Source: Pleomorphomonas oryzae DSM 16300 (GTDB lineage: Bacteria > Pseudomonadota > Alphaproteobacteria > Rhizobiales > Pleomorphomonadaceae). Taken from it: a stretch of 64,000 nucleotides of DNA. The notes beneath the pieces were generated by a model that was not told the DNA's origin, did no database searches, and was given only the letters and a program-made list of their open reading frames with translations. The first letter of the stretch is position 1. Each line of letters opens with the position of its first letter. Below, piece after piece: positions 20,782 to 29,384 of the stretch. Where the stretch lies: assembly GCF_000422965.1 (NCBI RefSeq), contig NZ_AUHB01000009.1, positions 62,001 to 126,000 on the forward strand, given 5' to 3'. The translations under genes and the position numbers were made by a program.

Positions 20782-20822
20782 GATTGCTCTCCCACCAGCC
20801 CTAACTGGACTGCTTTATTTTA

Positions 20823-20838
20823 GTATATAATAATATAC
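20823..20838. promoter_or_regulatory. TA-rich dyad upstream of sqr
   Basis: GTATAT-AATA-ATATAC is a perfect dyad, 42-57 bases before the sqr start and overlapping the probable promoter. A related GTATATAC palindrome precedes the next sulfur gene. AT-rich dyads of this kind are bound by sulfide/persulfide-sensing ArsR-type repressors (BigR, SqrR, YgaV); assignment here is inference, and no such regulator gene is in the window. Confidence 0.5.
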
Positions 20839-20901
20839 AGTATTCTACGCAGGCGACCGATGCGACTTTCGTCTTGGACTGAGAGGGTCTGAAACGAAAA
20901 C

Positions 20902-20933
20902 AAAAAGGGCCGCCACGTGTTGCGTGGCGGCCC
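20902..20933 (-). terminator. Rho-independent terminator of the sulfur fusion gene
   Basis: An 11-bp stem, GGGCCGCCACG with its complement, has a five-base loop and is followed on the minus strand by a run of five T (20906-20902). It lies 25 bases after the stop at 20958 and separates the fusion gene from sqr. Confidence 0.88.
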
Positions 20934-20957
20934 CAAGCTCATCACTGGTGCCGTTGG

Positions 20958-23459
20958 TCAGATGAACAGCGTTGCCGACGACTGTTGCGCTTCACCCAGG
21001 AATGTCGCAACGCCACCAATCTCAACGCCGTCGATCAGCTCTTCCCGCCGAATGCCCATGACATCCATCGACATCTGACAGGCCACGAGCGTGGCACCGC
21101 CCTCGACCAGCGAGGCGAGCAGGCTGGCCGGCGTATCAACGTGCTTGTCACCCATCACCTTGCGCATCAGGCGACCACCGAGCCCGCCGAAGTTCATGTT
21201 GGACAGACGGTTGAGCCGGGCGGCACCCTTCGGAAGCATGAAGCCGAATGCAGCATCGATCATTGGTTTTCTTGGGCTTGGCACATCGGGTTTCCGCAAC
21301 ACGTTGAGCCCCCAGAAGGTGAAGAACAGCGTCACCTTCGAGCCCATGGCAAGGGCTCCATTGGCGATGATCAGTGAGGCCATCACCTTGTCTAGGTCGC
21401 CCGAGAACACGACCAGCGTCGTGCCATCCCGATTTGCGGCTGTCATTCTCTCGGCCGCCGCAACCGGCATCGGGGCTGCCTTGCGAATTCGGGCGGTGAT
21501 CACGCCCTTGTCGGTGCCGACGACAAGCAGCTGATGGCCTGTCTTGTCGGCCCAGGCGCGGATATCCCGGCCAAATGCAGGGTCCGATGCCCGGACATCC
21601 AACAGATCGCCCGTTTCCATCGCCTCGATGGCCCGGAACGTCTTGAGGATGGGACCGGGGCATTGCAGGCCGGTGGCATCAAGCGTCTGAACGCCGCCTA
21701 CCAGATCCACCCGACAATTGCCGCTCTGAGCTTCAATTTCAGAGGGGTCGCGGCGGCGAATATCCTCGTAGTCGAACAGATCGGTGCTCGTCTGCTTCTC
21801 GGTTGCCCAGGCGTAGGTTTTGAAGCCGCCCGTCAGGTTGCGAACATCCGTGAAGCCTGCTTGTTTCAGGATGCGATAGGCGAGATAGCCACGAAGACCG
21901 ACTTGGCAGAAGATCACCATGGGCTTCTCGGGATTGAGCTCACCGATCCGTTCGCGCAGATGATCGAGTTCGATATTGCGGGCGCCAGGCAACGTGCGGA
22001 TCGAGAACTCCTCTGGCGTGCGCACGTCGATGAGCTGAATGGAGGCGGGAGCATCCCGCAGCAGGTCGCGTAGGTCGCGCCAGCCGATGATCTCATGGCT
22101 GCCGTTCAGCACGTTCTCCGCGACGTAGCCGGCGATGTTGACCGGATCCTTGGCCGAGCCGAAGGGCGGTGCATAGGCCAGCTCCAGTTCGGTGAGATCG
22201 GTCACCTTGAGGCCGGCGCGGATCGCCGTAGCGATCACGTCGATGCGCTTGTCGGCACCGTCGATGCCCACCGCCTGCGCGCCAAGGATCGTCCCATCGA
22301 GACCGTAGACCAGCTTCAGGCTGATCTGCTGACTACCGGGATAGTAGGACGCATGCGAGCCGGAATGAGTGATGCTGGCACGGTATGGAATGCCCAGCGC
22401 CTTCACCGCCGCCTCATTGAGGCCGGTACAGGCGGCCGCCAGATCGAACACCTTGAGGATGGCGGTCCCCAGCGTGCCGCCATAGCTCTTGTAACCGGCG
22501 ACATCGGCAGCAAGCATGTTGTCGGCGACGATGCGCGCCTGTCGGTTGGCCGGGCCGGCCAGCGGGATCAGCGCCATGCGGCCCGACACCTTGTTCGTCA
22601 CCTCGATGGCATCGCCAACCGCGAAGATGTCGGAGTCGGAGGTGACAAGATGCTCGTCGACCTTGATGCCGCCGACGGCGCCGAGTTCGAGCCCCGCGTC
22701 GCGGGCGAGTTTCACCTCGGGGCGCACACCAATGGCCAGTACGACGATGTCGGCCTGGATGCGCTTGCCCGAAGCGAGAAAGACGAGGGTGTGATCGGGG
22801 CGATCCTCGAAATGTTCAACCTTGTCGTCGAGATAAAGCTCGATTTGCTTGTCCCGCATGTGGGCATGAACAATGGCCGCCATTTCATCATCAAAGGGGG
22901 CAAGAACATGCGGTGCGCCTTCGACAACGGTGGTGAACAGGCCGCGCTCATGGAAATTCTCTGCCACTTCGAGGCCGATGTAGCCACCGCCAATGACCAC
23001 CGCCCGACGCGGCTTGTTGTCGGCAAGCGAAGACATGATGCGATCGAGATCGGGGATGTTGCGCAGCGTGAAGATGCGTGGAGAGCCGATTCCGGGGATT
23101 GGCGGCCTCAAAACTTCGGCGCCCGGCGACAGCAGAAGGCGATCGTAGCTCTCGGCAGTTTCCTCGCCGCTGTCGAGATTGCGCAGTGTCACCGTCTTGG
23201 CCGCGCGGTCGATGGATAGCGCCTCGGTGCGCGAGCGGACGTCGACATGATAGCGCGCCTCAAACCCAGCCTCCGAGGTCACCAGCAGCTTGCCGCGTTC
23301 GGCAATGGCACCGGAGATATGATAGGGCAGCCCGCAGTTGGCAAAGCTGATGTAGGGGCCCCGTTCAACCAGGACGATCTCCGCCCGCTCGTCGAGGCGG
23401 CGCAGGCGGGCCGCTGCCGTGGCGCCGCCAGCGACGCCGCCAATGATGAGGATCTTCAT
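20958..23459 (-). CDS. CoA-disulfide reductase-rhodanese-TusA-DsrE fusion
   Basis: An 833-residue cytosolic sulfur-transfer protein. Residues 1-450 form a FAD/NAD(P)H disulfide reductase of the CoA-disulfide/persulfide reductase class (IIGGVAGGATAAARLRR; active Cys42 in SFANCGLPYH). Residues 455-550 are a rhodanese domain with Cys518 (VIFCQVGLRGY). Residues 590-660 are TusA-like with the CPGP motif at Cys600. Residues 675-833 are DsrE-like with Cys794 (VACQMSMDVMG). Four cysteine domains in a chain imply channelling of sulfane sulfur, probably that made by Sqr. The start at 23459 has GGAG six bases upstream; the frame is open to 23495. The fusion type is known elsewhere; its exact substrate is not. 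Confidence 0.9.
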   Translation of the reverse strand: MKILIIGGVAGGATAAARLRRLDERAEIVLVERGPYISFANCGLPYHISGAIAERGKLLVTSEAGFEARYHVDVRSRTEALSIDRAAKTVTLRNLDSGEETAESYDRLLLSPGAEVLRPPIPGIGSPRIFTLRNIPDLDRIMSSLADNKPRRAVVIGGGYIGLEVAENFHERGLFTTVVEGAPHVLAPFDDEMAAIVHAHMRDKQIELYLDDKVEHFEDRPDHTLVFLASGKRIQADIVVLAIGVRPEVKLARDAGLELGAVGGIKVDEHLVTSDSDIFAVGDAIEVTNKVSGRMALIPLAGPANRQARIVADNMLAADVAGYKSYGGTLGTAILKVFDLAAACTGLNEAAVKALGIPYRASITHSGSHASYYPGSQQISLKLVYGLDGTILGAQAVGIDGADKRIDVIATAIRAGLKVTDLTELELAYAPPFGSAKDPVNIAGYVAENVLNGSHEIIGWRDLRDLLRDAPASIQLIDVRTPEEFSIRTLPGARNIELDHLRERIGELNPEKPMVIFCQVGLRGYLAYRILKQAGFTDVRNLTGGFKTYAWATEKQTSTDLFDYEDIRRRDPSEIEAQSGNCRVDLVGGVQTLDATGLQCPGPILKTFRAIEAMETGDLLDVRASDPAFGRDIRAWADKTGHQLLVVGTDKGVITARIRKAAPMPVAAAERMTAANRDGTTLVVFSGDLDKVMASLIIANGALAMGSKVTLFFTFWGLNVLRKPDVPSPRKPMIDAAFGFMLPKGAARLNRLSNMNFGGLGGRLMRKVMGDKHVDTPASLLASLVEGGATLVACQMSMDVMGIRREELIDGVEIGGVATFLGEAQQSSATLFI

Positions 23460-23482
23460 GCCCGACTCCACTCCATGTAACT

Positions 23483-23492
23483 CGTATATACG
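23483..23492. promoter_or_regulatory. TA-rich palindrome upstream of the sulfur fusion gene
   Basis: CGTATATACG, 24-33 bases before the start codon, shares GTATATAC with the dyad upstream of sqr. It is a possible common operator for both sulfur genes. Confidence 0.4.
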
Positions 23493-23585
23493 CAATTACT
23501 GAAATAATGGGGCTGGAACAAGACGGAGAAATAGGTATGCGATGAAGCGAGCCGACGGTTCCGCGTAGAAAGGTGCGCGGTTTGG

Positions 23586-23613
23586 GGGTGCGGGAGATCC
23601 CTCCTCCGCACCC
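23586..23613. terminator. Possible terminator hairpin downstream of satP
   Basis: GGGTGCGG and CCGCACCC form an 8-bp stem with a 12-base loop 13 bases after the satP stop. No T-run follows on the minus strand, so it may act as a weak terminator or a 3'-end stabiliser. Confidence 0.45.
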
Positions 23614-23625
23614 GACATGACAAGA

Positions 23626-24216
23626 TCAAGCGTGGCTGACTGGTCCGATCGGCCAGACAGTGCGGCCATAAACCTCGTTCAGCACCTGTGCCAGACCAGC
23701 GTAGATAGCCGAAGCGCCGCAGAACAAGCCTTCCCAGCCAGCCAGATGGGTGATCGCCTCATTACCGGTGGCGTCGCCGATGGCCAGCAGCGCAAACAGC
23801 ACGGTCAGCGAGCCGAACACCACCTGCAGCGCACGATTGAGGCGCAGCGTGCCGATGAACAGGACGGCGGTGAAAACACCCCACATGCCGAGGAAGGCTG
23901 GCATGGCGGCGTCCGGCGACGGGCCGGCGATGCCGAGCGACGTCTTCTGGAGAACGATGAGGCCGACCAGCGACAGCCAGAACATGCCGTAGCTGGTGAA
24001 GGCGGTGGCGGCGAAGGTGTTACCCTTCTTCCATTCCATGATGCCGGCGATCATCTGGGCGAGGCCGCCATAGAAGATGCCCATGGCCAGGATCATCGTA
24101 TCCATCGGGTAGAGGCCGGCATTGTGGAAGTTGAGAAGCACGGTGGTCATGCCGAAGCCCATCAGCCCAATCGGGGCGGGATTGGCGGTGGCGTCGTTCA
24201 AATGGGCGGAGCTCAT
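23626..24216 (-). CDS. satP: Acetate/succinate transporter (GPR1/FUN34/SatP family)
   Basis: A 196-residue inner-membrane protein with six hydrophobic segments that imports acetate or succinate with protons. The family signature [18 protein letters not shown] lies near the N-terminus, and [20 protein letters not shown] is typical of the third helix and loop. Length matches E. coli SatP (188). It is followed by a hairpin; upstream on the same strand is a small membrane protein gene 139 bases away, so the two may share a transcript. Confidence 0.92.
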   Translation of the reverse strand: MSSAHLNDATANPAPIGLMGFGMTTVLLNFHNAGLYPMDTMILAMGIFYGGLAQMIAGIMEWKKGNTFAATAFTSYGMFWLSLVGLIVLQKTSLGIAGPSPDAAMPAFLGMWGVFTAVLFIGTLRLNRALQVVFGSLTVLFALLAIGDATGNEAITHLAGWEGLFCGASAIYAGLAQVLNEVYGRTVWPIGPVSHA

Positions 24217-24355
24217 GGGGACATCCGGTCAGGAGAGGCAAATGACCGGCGCTCGCCGGCGCCTCAACGCCCGCCGCAAGCACCGGCGGCGCCATCCCTA
24301 GAGGAGATGCCCGGAAAAACGAGTTGGGAAAGACGCATAGGTCAGGCAGATGCCG

Positions 24356-24598
24356 TCAGCTGTCGTCGCGCAGGAACATCACGGCGAAACCCATCTGCAC
24401 GCTCGAAAAGGTCAGCCCCACCGAAAAGGTCAGCACCGAGAGCGCGAGAATTGCCGAAGACGACGCGAAAATCAGCGTCGCAATGCCGCCGATGTCGAAC
24501 GCCAGTAACAGCCCGACAAACAGCAAGGCGATGCCGAAGCCGATCGCCGCATGGCGAATGAGGAAGCGAACCAGAAGCGGCAGGCTGTAGATGCTCAT
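24356..24598 (-). CDS. Small membrane protein, unknown function
   Basis: An 80-residue protein with three likely hydrophobic stretches (FLIRHAAIGFGIALLFVGLL, GGIATLIFASSSAILALSVL and a C-terminal one). AAGGAGG lies seven bases before the ATG, strong support for a real gene. I do not recognise the family. It lies between satP and a YbhN-like gene on the same strand. Confidence 0.7.
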   Translation of the reverse strand: MSIYSLPLLVRFLIRHAAIGFGIALLFVGLLLAFDIGGIATLIFASSSAILALSVLTFSVGLTFSSVQMGFAVMFLRDDS

Positions 24599-24706
24599 CG
24601 TCTCGCCTCCTTCATCCGGCGCTCAGGTTTGCCAATGGCGGCACGGCATCAATAGCGCATTTCGGACGAGAAGACGAGAAACATGAAACCCAGCTTCATG
24701 TTCCCC

Positions 24707-25660
24707 TCAGCCGGCATCATATTTCGCAGACTCGCTTTCCGAGCGGAAGTGCGACCGCTCAAACAGCAGCACCACCACCAGCGCCATCACGAAGGGAATG
24801 ATGAGGTAAAACAGGCGAAACACCAGGAGGGCGGCAATGACGTCAGCATCGCCCATATCCGGCAGGCCCATGACGAACATCAGCTCCAATACGCCGAGGC
24901 CGCCGGGCACATGCGAGATCAGCGCGGCAGAAAACGACATCAGAAAAATGCCCAGCACGATGAAGTAGCCGGGATTGCCGGCTTCCGGCAGGGCGAAATA
25001 GATGATGCCGGCCGCCCCCAGCAACTCGCTGGCGCCGACGGCGATCTGTGACAGCGTCACGTGCAATGACGGATAGACGATGGCGAAGCGACCGAGATGA
25101 AGCGGCCGCAGCCGCATGACGCTCCCGAACAGATAGAGCGCCACCAGGAACAGCAAGAAAACGCCGGTTGCCCGCGATGCCGAGATCGGCAAGAGGTCGC
25201 CAAAGCGAAGGAGGACGTCCGGGTCGAGCACCAGGACGAAGCCGATCAGCGTCACCGTACCCAAAATGAAGGTGAACGAGCAGAAGGCGATGAGGAGGCC
25301 AATCTCCGCCGTCGACAGCCCCTTGGTCGAATAGGCGCGATAGCGCACTACCCCACCGGACACCACCGAAGCCCCGATGTTATGCGACAGCGCATAGGTG
25401 GTGAATGAGGAGATGGTGATGAACAGCCAGTCGATTCGCTTGCCGAGATGGAGCAGCGCCACCCGGTCGTAACCGGCCAGTGCCGTATAGGCGACCAGCG
25501 TGGAGATGCCGGCAAGAACCCAATGAAGGGCCGGAATGGCCGCGAGGCTGGCGCCGACCTTTTCCAGGGAAAGCCCGTGGAGCTCCCGAAGAAGAAGCCA
25601 GACGGAAAGCACAATCGTCGCCGTCGCCACCGTCGGCCAGAAATAACGCTTCAGCTTCAT
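24707..25660 (-). CDS. YbhN / lysylphosphatidylglycerol synthase transmembrane-region protein
   Basis: A 317-residue polytopic membrane protein of the UPF0104/YbhN family, related to the flippase half of MprF but lacking the lysyl-transferase domain. Motifs are SHNIGASVVSGGVVRYRAYS and the late-helix SHVPGGLGVLELMFVMGLP, both family hallmarks. The ATG at 25660 with GGAG three to four bases upstream is chosen; the frame stays open to a TTG at 25762 that lacks a ribosome binding site. The likely role is in lipid or lipid-linked substrate movement; this is not demonstrated by context. Confidence 0.82.
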   Translation of the reverse strand: MKLKRYFWPTVATATIVLSVWLLLRELHGLSLEKVGASLAAIPALHWVLAGISTLVAYTALAGYDRVALLHLGKRIDWLFITISSFTTYALSHNIGASVVSGGVVRYRAYSTKGLSTAEIGLLIAFCSFTFILGTVTLIGFVLVLDPDVLLRFGDLLPISASRATGVFLLFLVALYLFGSVMRLRPLHLGRFAIVYPSLHVTLSQIAVGASELLGAAGIIYFALPEAGNPGYFIVLGIFLMSFSAALISHVPGGLGVLELMFVMGLPDMGDADVIAALLVFRLFYLIIPFVMALVVVLLFERSHFRSESESAKYDAG

Positions 25661-25906
25661 TCGCTCCGGCCGCTTTGACGCACCTCGTCTCGATGAAAAG
25701 GTCCGAAGACCTCGGCGAAGCACCCAGTTTACGAGCGGCGATGGGACCGGATCAATCCTCAAGAAGACATTCGACGGGAAAAGGTGCCTGAGCCCCCATC
25801 AGAAAACTTGAGTTTGCGATAGCACAAAGAAGACTGGACCGGCCCGAAGCAAACTGCGAACTGTTTGCAACTGAGTCGGGAGTGCGTTGTGGGCCGGTGG
25901 AGAGGC

Positions 25907-26263
25907 ATGGCGAGGAGCATGGTAACGCTGGTGGCCACGCTGGCCCTGGCGCTGCAGCTCATTCTACCGATGCCGCAACCGGCCGCCGCTTCCACGCCAG
26001 GCACCGTCATCTGTCATTCGGAGCCCGCATCTCCTCACCATGGCGGCAAGCATGGTGCGCCGTCCGGCCAAGCCGGCTGCGACTGGTGCATGCTCTGCGG
26101 CAAGCTCGGCACGGCGGTCGGGCCACTCGACAGAGTCGCCAGCCTACCGCAGCGCGTCGAGGCGCCGGTTGCTGTCTTTGTCGTTACCGCCGATCTCGGC
26201 CATGGCATCAGCTGCCCGCGATCAGGGCCTCTCGGAGCCCGGGCACCACCTGGAACCGTATGA
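25907..26263 (+). CDS. DUF2946-like copper-cluster protein
   Basis: A small exported protein of about 118 residues. After a hydrophobic signal segment (VTLVATLALALQLILPMPQP) it has ICHSEPA, a His/Gly-rich stretch and a cysteine cluster GCDWCMLCGKLG, as in DUF2946-type proteins found beside copper genes. The start is uncertain: the ATG at 25907 has GGAG four bases upstream, while a GTG at 25889 with GGGAG six bases upstream is an equal option. It begins the ycnI-copCD cluster and may bind or hand over copper in the periplasm; the function of the family is not established. Confidence 0.65.
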   Translation: MARSMVTLVATLALALQLILPMPQPAAASTPGTVICHSEPASPHHGGKHGAPSGQAGCDWCMLCGKLGTAVGPLDRVASLPQRVEAPVAVFVVTADLGHGISCPRSGPLGARAPPGTV

Positions 26264-26304
26264 TCGGATCACACCCATCATTCGACTCCAAGGACCCAAT
26301 TCCC

Positions 26305-26835
26305 ATGACCAAGACCAAACTGGCTGCTCTCGGAGCCGCCGCGCTGCTCATTGTTGCCCCTGTTACTGCCCTCGCCCACGTCACTCTGGAAGCCTCGCAG
26401 GCGACAGTCGGCTCCACCTACAAGGCCGTGCTGCGTGTGCCCCACGGCTGCGCCGGCGCCGCCACGCTGAGAGTGCGGGTGCAGATCCCCGAAGGGTTCA
26501 TCGCGGTCAAGCCCATGCCCAAGGCGGGCTGGAGCCTCGACCTCACCAAAGGCAAGTATGAGCAGAGCTACGATCTTCACGGCGCCAAGGTGACCGATGG
26601 CGTGAAGGAGCTCTCGTGGAGCGGTAATCTGCCCGATGACTATTATGAGGAGTTCATCTTCCGCGGCACGCTGACCAGCGCCTTCGCGGCCGGCACCACG
26701 GTCTATTTCCCTGTGGTGCAGGAATGCGATGGCGGCAAGGTCGAACGCTGGATCGAGATCCCGGCCGACGGCAAGACCTCCGATGACTACGAGTCACCGG
26801 CGCCAGGCGTCAAGATCATCGCACCTGCCAAGTGA
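26305..26835 (+). CDS. ycnI: YcnI-like periplasmic copper protein (DUF1775)
   Basis: A 176-residue exported protein. The signal peptide ends ALA, giving a mature N-terminus HVTLEAS; in DUF1775 proteins this histidine helps bind copper, with the conserved Trp in AGWSLDL. Further signatures are VRVQIPEGFIAVKPMPKAGW and the C-terminal PVVQECDGGKVERW. AAGGA lies 11 bases upstream. It sits between the DUF2946-like gene and the CopC-CopD fusion, matching the ycnI-ycnJ association known in other bacteria. A terminator right after the stop separates it from copCD. Confidence 0.88.
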   Translation: MTKTKLAALGAAALLIVAPVTALAHVTLEASQATVGSTYKAVLRVPHGCAGAATLRVRVQIPEGFIAVKPMPKAGWSLDLTKGKYEQSYDLHGAKVTDGVKELSWSGNLPDDYYEEFIFRGTLTSAFAAGTTVYFPVVQECDGGKVERWIEIPADGKTSDDYESPAPGVKIIAPAK

Positions 26836-26841
26836 TTGACG

Positions 26842-26872
26842 GGCGGCGCGTGAAAATCGCGCCGCCTTTTTC
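26842..26872 (+). terminator. Terminator/attenuator between ycnI and copCD
   Basis: A 9-bp perfect GC stem (GGCGGCGCG and its complement) with a seven-base loop is followed by five T. It begins six bases after the ycnI stop and ends 13 bases before copCD, so copCD expression would depend on partial read-through. Confidence 0.82.
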
Positions 26873-26884
26873 AAGGACGCTCCG

Positions 26885-28468
26885 ATGCTGCGTTTCCTCG
26901 CAAGGCTCGCTCTCGTCGTCGCCGGCTGTGCGATGCTGGCTGGCCCATGCTTCGCCCATGCCACCCTTATCGGCAGCGAGCCTGCCGAGAGCAGCATCGT
27001 CGCCACGGCACCCGGCGCCGTGCGGCTTTCCTTCAACGAGCCGGTCACTCCCCTGGCGATCAGGCTGTTCGATCCCGCCGGCGAAAGCATCGACCTTACG
27101 CCGACGGCTGAGGATAGCGATCTCATTGTGAAGCTGCCGGTGGCACGTGGCGAAGGCACCTATGCGCTCAGCTGGCGCGTCGCCTCGGCCGACGGCCACC
27201 CGATCGGCGGCACGTCGACCTTCTCCGTGGGGCATGCCAGCCGTCGCGCTGCCACCGAGAGCGGAATGTCCGATGCAATGGAATTCCTCATCTGGCTGGC
27301 GCGGGTCGGTATCTACATTGGCTGGATCGGCGGCGTCGGTGGGGCCTTGTTCCTGACGATCATTGCCGCCGGGAAGCGCCCGGCCGTGGCGGATCGTACG
27401 GTTGCTGTCCTTCTTGGTCTCGGCGCCATCGCGACGGCGTCGTCATTCGGTCTGCAAGGGCTCGACGAGCTCGGCAAAGGCCTTGCCGAGCTTGGCGGTA
27501 CGACCCCGTGGGTTGCCGGCTTGCAATCCCGCTATGGGGAAACGCTGTGGCTCGGTGCTTTGGCTCTCCTCCTCGCCGCCGTTGCCCTTCGCCTGTCCGT
27601 GCGCCCGATTGCCGCAACTGTCGCCTCAGCGGCGCTTGTCATCGTGGCGTTCGCTCTGACGCTCAGCGGCCACGCCAGCACGGCGGCGCCCGTTTGGCTG
27701 GCGCGCCCTACCCTCGGCCTGCATGGCGCTGCGGTGATGGTTTGGGGTGGCTCGCTGCTTCCCCTGCTGATCCTTGTGGCAACGCGTCAGGAAAATGCCG
27801 GCCGAACCGCGCTTCGGCTATCCGGTCTCTTGTTGCCGACCGTTGCCGTGCTGGCGCTGACCGGCCTAACGCTTGCCTATTTGCAAGACGTGACCGCCGC
27901 CAGCCTGATCGGAACGGATTACGGCCGCCTTCTGGCGGGCAAACTGGTGTTCGTGCTGTGCATGCTGGCCATCGGCGCCTTGAACCGCCGCATCCTCGTG
28001 CCTCGAGCGACCACCGGCGGCGAGGCTCCATTTCGACAGTTGCGGCGGGTACTCACCGTGGATGTCTGTCTGTTGCTGGCCGTTATCGCCGTCGTCGCGG
28101 GCTGGCGCTTTACCCCGCCGCCGCGCAGCATTGCTGCGGCAGAAGCCGCGCTCCGTCATCGCCAGATGCTGCATATCCACACGGCCAAGGGCATGGCGAT
28201 GATCCAGCTTACGGATCACGGCGGCCTCGACATCCGATTGAGCACCGCCAACGGCCGACCGCTGGTCGCGCAGGAGGTTCGGGTGAGCCTTGCCAATCCC
28301 GCCGCCGGCGTCGAGCCTTTGCAGCGGCAAGCCACACGCATCGAGGACGGGCACTGGCGCGTCGACGGGCTGACATTCCCAGTCGGCGGGGCCTGGATCG
28401 TTCGGCTCAACGTACTGATCAGCGATTTTGAAAGCCTGCCTCTCGAAGGGACGCTGACGGTTCCCTGA
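26885..28468 (+). CDS. copCD: CopC-CopD fusion copper protein (YcnJ-like)
   Basis: A 527-residue membrane protein. The signal peptide ends FA, giving a mature start HATLIGSEPAESS with the copper-binding N-terminal histidine of CopC. The CopC beta-barrel (residues about 25-120) closes with SADGHPIGGTSTFSVG, holding the second copper histidine. From about residue 130 a CopD part follows with eight hydrophobic segments, then a C-terminal soluble tail of about 120 residues. It probably moves copper between periplasm and cytoplasm or delivers it to cuproenzymes. A cupredoxin gene lies 20 kb away. Confidence 0.88.
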   Translation: MLRFLARLALVVAGCAMLAGPCFAHATLIGSEPAESSIVATAPGAVRLSFNEPVTPLAIRLFDPAGESIDLTPTAEDSDLIVKLPVARGEGTYALSWRVASADGHPIGGTSTFSVGHASRRAATESGMSDAMEFLIWLARVGIYIGWIGGVGGALFLTIIAAGKRPAVADRTVAVLLGLGAIATASSFGLQGLDELGKGLAELGGTTPWVAGLQSRYGETLWLGALALLLAAVALRLSVRPIAATVASAALVIVAFALTLSGHASTAAPVWLARPTLGLHGAAVMVWGGSLLPLLILVATRQENAGRTALRLSGLLLPTVAVLALTGLTLAYLQDVTAASLIGTDYGRLLAGKLVFVLCMLAIGALNRRILVPRATTGGEAPFRQLRRVLTVDVCLLLAVIAVVAGWRFTPPPRSIAAAEAALRHRQMLHIHTAKGMAMIQLTDHGGLDIRLSTANGRPLVAQEVRVSLANPAAGVEPLQRQATRIEDGHWRVDGLTFPVGGAWIVRLNVLISDFESLPLEGTLTVP

Positions 28469-28552
28469 CTTGATGCAATCGGTTGCGCCGCCTTCATGCG
28501 GGGGAACCGGGCCGTCCTCCGGCAGTTTCCATTGGCAGTCGGAGGGTCGTCG

Positions 28553-29368
28553 ATGGCAACCCATACGTTCTGGAGAGGCTACCTGAAGCTGTCGCTCGTC
28601 ACCTGCCCGGTGACCATGCGACCGGCCACTAGTGAATCCGATCGGGTTCGCTTTCACGTCCTCAATGCCAAGACGGGCAACCGGATCATCAGCCGCTATG
28701 TCGATGCCGAAACCGGCAAGCCGGTCGATGAAGACGACGAGGTCAAGGGCTACCCCATCGACGAAGGCGGCAAACACGTCGTCCTGGAGGATGAGGAGAT
28801 CGAGGCCGTCGCGCTGGAAAGCACGCACACGATCGACATCGATATGTTCGTTCCCGCCGATTCCGTCTCCTGGGTCTATTACGACCAGCCGCACTATCTC
28901 CTGCCGAGCGACCCTGTCGGCGAGGAAGCCTTCGCGGTCATCCGCGAGGCGATGGCATCAACCAAGACAGTGGGGATTTCGCGCCTGGTGCTTTATCGGC
29001 GGGAAAGAGCCGTTCTTCTCGAGCCGCGCGGCAAAGGCATCGTCGTCTGGACGCTGCGCTACGGCGACGAGGTGAGACCAGAGAAGGACTATTTCGACAA
29101 GATCGACGGCGGCAAGGTCGAGCCGGATTCCATGAAGCTGGTGAAGGAGCTGATCGACAAGAAAACTGTGCCCTGGGCTCCCGACATGGTTTCGGACCCG
29201 GTGCAGGAAAAGCTCCTCGACATCATCTCGGCCAAGAAGAAAAAACGGAAACGTCCCGCCAAAGCCAAGGCAAAACCGGAGGCGGAGGAGAAGCCGAGCA
29301 ACGTCATCAACATCATGGATGCGCTGCGCAAAAGCGTCGCCTCGGAGAAGAAGGGCAAGTCGAGATAA
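28553..29368 (+). CDS. ku: Ku protein, copy 1
   Basis: A 271-residue bacterial Ku that binds DNA double-strand ends as a homodimer and recruits LigD for non-homologous end joining. The N-terminus ATHTFWRGYLKLSLVTCPV and the core GNRIISRYVDAETGKPV are diagnostic. A Lys-rich tail (KKKKRKRPAKAKAKPEAEEK) near residue 235 resembles the basic tails that help Ku slide along DNA. The ATG at 28553 has GGAGGG seven bases upstream; the frame is open to 28496. It converges with ligD, stops 16 bases apart. Confidence 0.93.
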   Translation: MATHTFWRGYLKLSLVTCPVTMRPATSESDRVRFHVLNAKTGNRIISRYVDAETGKPVDEDDEVKGYPIDEGGKHVVLEDEEIEAVALESTHTIDIDMFVPADSVSWVYYDQPHYLLPSDPVGEEAFAVIREAMASTKTVGISRLVLYRRERAVLLEPRGKGIVVWTLRYGDEVRPEKDYFDKIDGGKVEPDSMKLVKELIDKKTVPWAPDMVSDPVQEKLLDIISAKKKKRKRPAKAKAKPEAEEKPSNVINIMDALRKSVASEKKGKSR

Positions 29369-29384
29369 GGATGCCGCCCCTCTC

